64,000 nt of DNA from contig RQOL01000906.1 of the NCBI GenBank assembly GCA_013076295.1, positions 4,030,001 through 4,094,000 on the forward strand, read 5' to 3'. Source of the DNA: Sanderia malayensis (lineage: Eukaryota; Cnidaria; Scyphozoa; Semaeostomeae; Pelagiidae). Each line of letters opens with the position of its first letter. Position 1 is the first letter of the stretch. A model generated the notes under the pieces. That model was not told where the DNA came from. It did no database searches and was given only the letters and a program-made list of their open reading frames with translations. This document shows, piece after piece, positions 58,601 to 64,000 of the stretch. The translations under genes were made by a program, and so were the position numbers.

Positions 58601-61600
58601 ATGGCAATAAATAAACAAACTCTGTTACAGTATTACCCCGCCACTGAGAAACTGACTTACAAGAAACTGGAGCCTAAAATTGTTCTGAAAACAATAGATA
58701 TCAACAATAGTCTATTGTTTTTAAAATACCCTGGTCCCAAATAACCAATTTCTAAGTGGCGGGGTAATACTGTATTTGGTAAACATGATTCTGGGCATTA
58801 ACTACCAAATAGCATCCGTGAACGTTAATTAATGGAGCAGGGCCTTTCAACGCTTATGATTTAGGACAAAGGAAGCTGATTTCTCTGCCTGTTGATTTTA
58901 TCGGAGTAAGTCTCTTTGTTGTTGTTGTTGTTATTTTCCCGTCTACGACAATACAGAGGTTTTGATGTGATTCTATTTTTTTGCAATTACAGAACAAAGA
59001 TGGAACATTTAATTTCGACAAAGAGAGCGTGAAAGATATGCTTTACCAGCAAAAGGCAAGCCCCCTTGTTTTAACTTTATTTTCAGCTAATTCGACTGCA
59101 AAAAGCTGCACTAACCAGGGTGTATATGACGCGTTCAATATACCCACATATAACGAACTAAACATCCAACTTATTTGACTGCTTCAATGCACAGTATAGC
59201 TTTGCATACGCAAGTAAAACTGCTTTGATAATACTACTGTGTTTTGTAGCACAATAATGTTTTGTAGCATAATAATGCTATGTTTTGCTACGAAGTTAGT
59301 ATCAGTAGCTTTGCATGTATTTGGTTTGACAATCTCTCAAATTTAATCAATCATTCGCCTATATGACAAGCAACTCCATTTCACAGTACAAAGTACTGAA
59401 ACATAACTGTAACGTATTGTGTTGATAATACAGGGTTAAGCTGAGAATTATATCATGGCCCTTTACTTTCTATTTTAAGGTTGCAAGTTGGTACAAACCG
59501 GGTGAGACATGGGATTCGGTTTTTTCAACCATCAGCTCCACGTATGAAGAATGCCGAGCAGAATGCGTTGGGCTTTATTTATCAATTCCAAAAGAAATCC
59601 TTAGGTAACTTCATACCGGTCCTATCTCATTTTAACAGACCTATCGCTTAATTGCATTATAATATACAACAATGCACATATAATAGATTCTTGCTTGACT
59701 GAGAAAATATAATAGGGACATGACGGAATACGTTCCAGTCATATCATTACATTATACAATACATATATACAACACAATACATTATATGCTATGGTCCCGT
59801 TATAGTTCCATTGTGTTATCGTAAGGTGTTGTATGACATCGTATGTTATGGTATCATAGGGTATTGAAATCCTATACCTGCTCCACTCATTAAGAGTTCG
59901 GAGCCACTTGTGAGGCGAAACTACAGGGCTAATTCTAACCAACTCATGCAAGGCTCTCACATTAACTCCACACGGTCTAATCCGTTACAATCCTGATCTA
60001 ACGAGTCTTGACCGGGACAACAACATATTTTATTGTATCTTGACTTGACTCATGGAGAGCCATGCTGTATATTATCACTGCATTGTCTTTCGTATCTACC
60101 TCTTCGAATGATAACATGTTTTTTTATATCAGCATATTTGGACACGAAGGTCAACATGCAGATGATATAATGTACGTCAACTGGTTGAACATGGCTCGTG
60201 CTGGTTTGATGGGTCTCGAGTATTTTTCTCCTTCAACGGGCACGTGGAAACAGGTACAGTAACCCTACGTACTATTGCCCTGCTGCCTTGAAAATGCTTC
60301 ATGGCACAAACGAGCTCTCGTAAAAACCAAGCTTCGTTACAATCAAATTCAAGATCCCCTATATCGATAATATAATGCTCTTTGTTGTCTCATTTCTGTT
60401 TAGGCTCACATGCAAGCGAGGTACGTGATTCTGCAAGTCTTTCTCCAAGCTGGTGACAATTTCGTTAGCATAAAGCAAACAACTGGACAAGATGGAAAGC
60501 CCGACTTGATTGTCACGTTGGACCGCAGTAAAATTGCTACAACGGGGAAAGAAGTAATTGGTGAATTTTTAAAGAAGCTACAGGTATGCATTTTATTCCA
60601 ACATAACACACCCTACTCAGCTTTCAAGCTAATCCAACCAAACACTTGGTATTAAAAAATTGTTACAAAAACCTTCGAAAGTAAATCTCCGTTTCTCTTA
60701 CGAACTCGAAAATTGACGTTGGTATTGAAACGATTAAACGCAATGCAGCCTATTAGCTTATTCAGTTATTCATAGAGTGCGCTAATCTTCAATAGTTTCT
60801 GTTTCTTTGCTAATTTTTACCGAAATCATCTGTCCAAGCATGATGATAACGTGAAATCAGATCCGCCTTCTTATTTTCCATCAATTTGTGGAAACTGTTT
60901 CAGTGTAAACAGATTCTCTTAATTTGTTTCCAAAGCTGTGAAGGCTTCTGCTCCAGGATATTACCTCAGTTTTAGACACATTGTACCAAACCTCGATTCA
61001 TTTTATGACACTTTCAATTAACTTTATTACACCCATTTTTTTATAAGAAACCCTTTATAAGAAATCACAGGCTCCTATTTTCAAAACTTAAGAAACTTTT
61101 GTAGGAGATTTTGTGTGACTGAACGAAATTAAGAAACTTTCTACGGTGTTTTGACGAGAAAAAATGTTAAAAACAACTTGCGCATTTTATTCCCACAGAT
61201 TTGTAACAAATCTCAACAATGTTAAGAAACTTGCTGAGAAACTTTTCGTACCATAATTAGGTACGAAACCCTGAGAAACTAAGAAAGGAAAGCCTGGCAC
61301 GAAAATTTAGCATAGTTTCTTATTAAAAAAATGGGTGTATTATGATGTCCAGTGATTTCAACCAGCTCCTCTGATCTATGGGACCATTTATCTACGACCT
61401 GTGATATACGACCATCCTAACTCATTCACCCATTACATCCACTTGGACATAACCATCGTAGGTCTCATCTTGTTTTACAGGCTGTTCTCTTCGTTTATTG
61501 AAGCCTCTTTCTGACCCTGCTTAACCTTCCCAAGATGATGTAGTCATGTCTCTTCTCCCCAAGACAACCTAAATCTTGTAAGCTTGTTATTTAGTGTCAT

Positions 61601-62833
61601 GGACACTGCACGTCAATCTAAACCCATCTTTTCTTTCACTTACACTGTTAATTATGACTCGAATCACTTCATGAACTTAATCAGATAAAGGATGGATTTC
61701 TTTAAATTTCCATAAAGCCAATTAGTTGTGGGTCTTATGAGCTCGCTGGTTTATTAAGCCTGGGTTTGAAGTTCTTCCAACCTCTCTTTGGCGCCTTGTT
61801 GTTTGCATTGAGGTTGTAGTAGATGTATTGGACCGAGGCTGTGCAATTCTATGGTCATATCTATGATGAGCGATAGCTGTAAGTTCTGAATCAGGTCATA
61901 CTGGGATATGTAATGAAGCCAACCAACTGAGGATTGTTCGTAAGAGCATGAACTCAGAGTACTGGTTTAAATTGTAGTTTTTTGGTTTTCACTGCCGTTA
62001 TACTCTGCTCTTACGAGTGTCCACACCTCTCAATTGAACAAGAATTTGATTCAAAGAAGAGTTTGTACGATATATTTTATCGGCTTCTTCTGTGTCTTAA
62101 TTAATCGTTTTATAAATATTTTGCATTTTATAGAACTACAAAGCAACTGCCAATTACAGTGAAGGCAAGGCAATGTACGATAACCTTTCGGACGTCCGAA
62201 GTGACTCTCCTTTCGGCGACTTTCTCGAATTCAGAGACATCATATTGGCTCGGAAACAGCCAAGGAAAATGTTCGTACAGGCCCACACAGAACTAAATGG
62301 TAAGTAGCACAATTAATACTTGGATAAGCACTTAAATAAAAAATTTATAAAGAATTACACTCATTCCCCAAACTGAAACTATGCCGTGCACAAAGTAAAG
62401 TCAGTAGAATCTTTTTTTAAAATGGATATTTTACAGGTTCTTAATTATTTTTGAGCTTGAGCTTGGTGCTAGAGACTTTTTAATTTTTGGCCAACCTAGT
62501 TCTAGTTCCTTAAAAAACAGTTTCGTAATCAAAAAAGACGTATGCTCCACTTGTATCTTAATTCCTTCATTCATTGATTCATTCCTTCATTCATTCATTC
62601 CTTCACTGATTCATTCCTTCATTCCTTCATACATACATTCATTCAATGTTTCTGCTATTACAGGAGACACTGTTACCCTGGAGGAGTTTGATGCAAGTCC
62701 AGCGGGAGTTATACAATCATTTGTCAAGCGATTCCCATACCATGATTCAGAACTTGAACAGTTATGGAGTACAGACAAACAGTTCCACTTCTACAAACAA
62801 CAACAACAACAACAAAACCCGCAGAGAGCATAA
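54388..62833 (+). CDS. DPP3: Dipeptidyl peptidase 3 (M49 metallopeptidase)
   Basis: Seventeen in-phase exons, 743 residues (human 737): 54388-54663, 55088-55177, 55273-55410, 55534-55608, 55781-55874, 56009-56157, 56560-56690, 56809-56867, 57346-57540, 58164-58270, 58362-58454, 58993-59055, 59480-59604, 60133-60253, 60404-60583, 62134-62299, 62664-62833. This cytosolic zinc enzyme removes dipeptides from peptide N-termini. The M49 zinc motif HELLGH is at 456-461, EECRAE at 513-518 supplies the third ligand (Glu514), and His574 in HMQAR matches a catalytic-site histidine. Exon 12 ends AAAAG|GCAAGC, a GC-AG intron required by the frame. An in-frame ATG at 54304 could add 28 residues; the ATG at 54388 fits family length better. 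The C-terminus carries a short poly-Gln. Confidence 0.96.
55617..55650. repeat. (ATC)n microsatellite
   Basis: About eleven tandem CAT/ATC units in DPP3 intron 4, just after the exon 4 donor. Confidence 0.95.
58627..58774. mobile_element. MITE with perfect 20-bp ends at a TA site
   Basis: Both ends read TACAGTATTACCCCGCCACT (inverted at the right), and the interior holds AACAATAG/CTATTGTT. A related but distinct subfamily of the 15505 element, in DPP3 intron 11. Confidence 0.88.
59681..59745 (+). repeat. ~65-bp repeat, inverted partner at 63402-63466
   Basis: Contains GAGAAAATATAATAGGGACA and TGACGGAA. Its reverse complement at 63402-63466 is about 90% the same by eye. Lies in DPP3 intron 13. 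Confidence 0.8.
61025..61342. mobile_element. MITE with TTACACCCATTTTTTT ends
   Basis: Left end ATTACACCCATTTTTTTATA, right end TATTAAAAAAATGGGTGTAT, an inverted pair continuing as AAGAAAC/GTTTCTT. The interior repeats TAAGAAACTT words several times. Lies in DPP3 intron 15. A possible relative with TAAGAAACT words is near 48525-48620. Confidence 0.8.
62567..62647. repeat. (ATTC/CTTC)n microsatellite
   Basis: Imperfect ATTC and CTTC tetranucleotides over 80 bp in the last DPP3 intron, ending close to the acceptor of exon 17. Confidence 0.9.
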
Positions 62834-63401
62834 CAGAACTGATATGATATAAATTAAGTTAGAACGACAATGGCAAGGTTCTTAAGAGCGATAAGGCTTA
62901 TCTGTATGTATTAGCGGAGGCGTCTAACGAGTCAATGTTGTTACTACCGAGTTTAAGCTTGCAAAGACGCCAGGAAATCTAGTTATTTATTGGTTGTTAC
63001 TCATGAAAAGCCAATGCAAATTGATATTCTAGATGTCTGCATTACAGCTTGAATATAGTCAAAGAGATATGAGCCAGAAAGATGACTATCAGCCTTAATG
63101 CTATTGTGTTTCTCTTCCTTCTTTCATCGTGTAATTATATTTTTCCATCGTTGGCTCAACGTCTTTCCATGTATAGCTACTATCTTTCTCACAGCAACAG
63201 GCAATCAAGGTTGATATAAATCGACTGTGGTAAAGTTGGCCGCACTACTGTACATGCGCGGAGGCAACAGAGTGCTTGAACGTGGGGACAACCATGATGG
63301 TAACAATAATCAAAAATCTACCTAATATGTGCCGGGGACGCTACTGGATCGCTTAAGCTGGTATGTGAATCATTTTTGGTTGAAATCAGTTCAACTTCGC
63401 C

Positions 63402-63466
63402 GATATGACTGAAACGTGTTCCGTCATGTCCCTATTATATTTTCTCAATCGGGCAAGAATCTATTG
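63402..63466 (-). repeat. ~65-bp repeat, partner of 59681-59745
   Basis: Opposite orientation to the copy in DPP3 intron 13, sharing TGTCCCTATTATATTTTCTC. Confidence 0.8.
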
Positions 63467-63565
63467 TTCTTCTATTACCTTATTGTTTATCTGCCGCTTA
63501 CAGTGCGCACGAGGCTATCTCTTGCAGTTGCCTCTTACTGAGCTGTTTCGCCGTCATGTAATTCA

Positions 63566-63673
63566 CTAGACTCATTACATTACGTCCCAGTGCCTCGCTC
63601 GTAACTCGCTCAACACAAGGAGAACAAGCGAGCAAAACGATTGAGGCACAGGGACGCAATGTAGTGAGTCTAG
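63566..63673. mobile_element. Short inverted-repeat element with 7-bp target duplication
   Basis: Starts CTAGACTCATTACATTACGT and ends with the near-exact inverse (…TGAGTCTAG), arms of about 30 bp with three mismatches. TAATTCA is repeated directly on each side (63559-63565 and 63674-63680). The size and duplication suggest a hAT- or related-type MITE. Confidence 0.8.
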
Positions 63674-64000
63674 TAATTCACATCAAATGCAAAAATTCAC
63701 CTGATGCATCGAAGTAGTATGCGTCAAATCCATTCAACATTATGCCCTTTGTACGAGGGTGGGTCTTTTTTGCACTGTAATATATGACTAATCAAGTTTC
63801 ATGTTATTTACCAATCTTGGCGTCGTTAGCTAATGAAATCTCATTTGAAATGTTTGTTCACCCATCCACGCGTTCCCTGATTACTAAACACCCAACTGAA
63901 TGTTATATATGACCAATTCCTAATAGTATTTGAATTATCATATGGGTTAATTTGACTAGGATCTCAACAAATGAAGTGTTTATACTGACTAATGCATGCG

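Larger units (their letters stand above)
62834..64000. other. DPP3 3' flank to window end
   Basis: Contains the DPP3 3' UTR, the 63402-63466 inverted repeat partner and a small mobile element (63566-63673). No gene seen. Confidence 0.6.

Overview
The window is AT-rich animal nuclear DNA. Genes are split into many short exons by GT-AG introns, with two likely GC-AG introns. The set (nidogen, AP-4 sigma, exportin-5, Mediator MED9, dipeptidyl peptidase 3) is metazoan. The mix of invertebrate-style miniature transposons, compact genes and a Cys-less pentameric channel suggests a marine non-bilaterian, most likely a cnidarian. That assignment is an inference; the sequence does not prove it. Exon boundaries were read by hand from splice sites, reading phase and remembered human orthologues. 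In the eight conserved genes (AP4S1, nidogen, RPS20, MED9, PPP1R37, XPO5, FCF1, DPP3) every junction keeps the frame.

Layout: 1-1115 (-) 5' part of a lysine-rich, CKAP2-like gene running off the left edge; 2877-3092 (+) a doubtful 26-codon gene; 4458-5565 (+) AP4S1, convergent with 5956-17313 (-) nidogen (19 exons); 19016-19586 (-) RPS20 and 19848-20208 (+) MED9, divergent around a 261-bp shared promoter; 21979-27497 (-) PPP1R37; 28189-42018 (-) exportin-5 (36 exons); 42627-44297 (-) FCF1; 45801-47522 and 49261-52744 (+) two tandem pentameric ligand-gated channel genes; 54388-62833 (+) DPP3 (17 exons). Most genes are unrelated housekeeping or matrix functions that share only location.

The most unusual part is the channel pair. 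Both proteins have the complete pentameric-channel core but neither cysteine of the Cys-loop. They have no evident signal peptide, an N-terminal coiled-coil-like start, a Q/N/K-rich repeat inserted in the extracellular domain, a very short TM3-TM4 link and a charged tail after TM4. In the second copy that tail has grown to about 124 units of a five-residue repeat with visible higher-order structure. Their upstream region exists in three copies, so the locus has duplicated more than once.

The non-coding DNA holds several miniature inverted-repeat element families (some with clear target-site duplications, one with an empty-site comparison), a 176-bp tandem array in an exportin-5 intron, and a cluster of TGACCT half-sites in a PPP1R37 intron.
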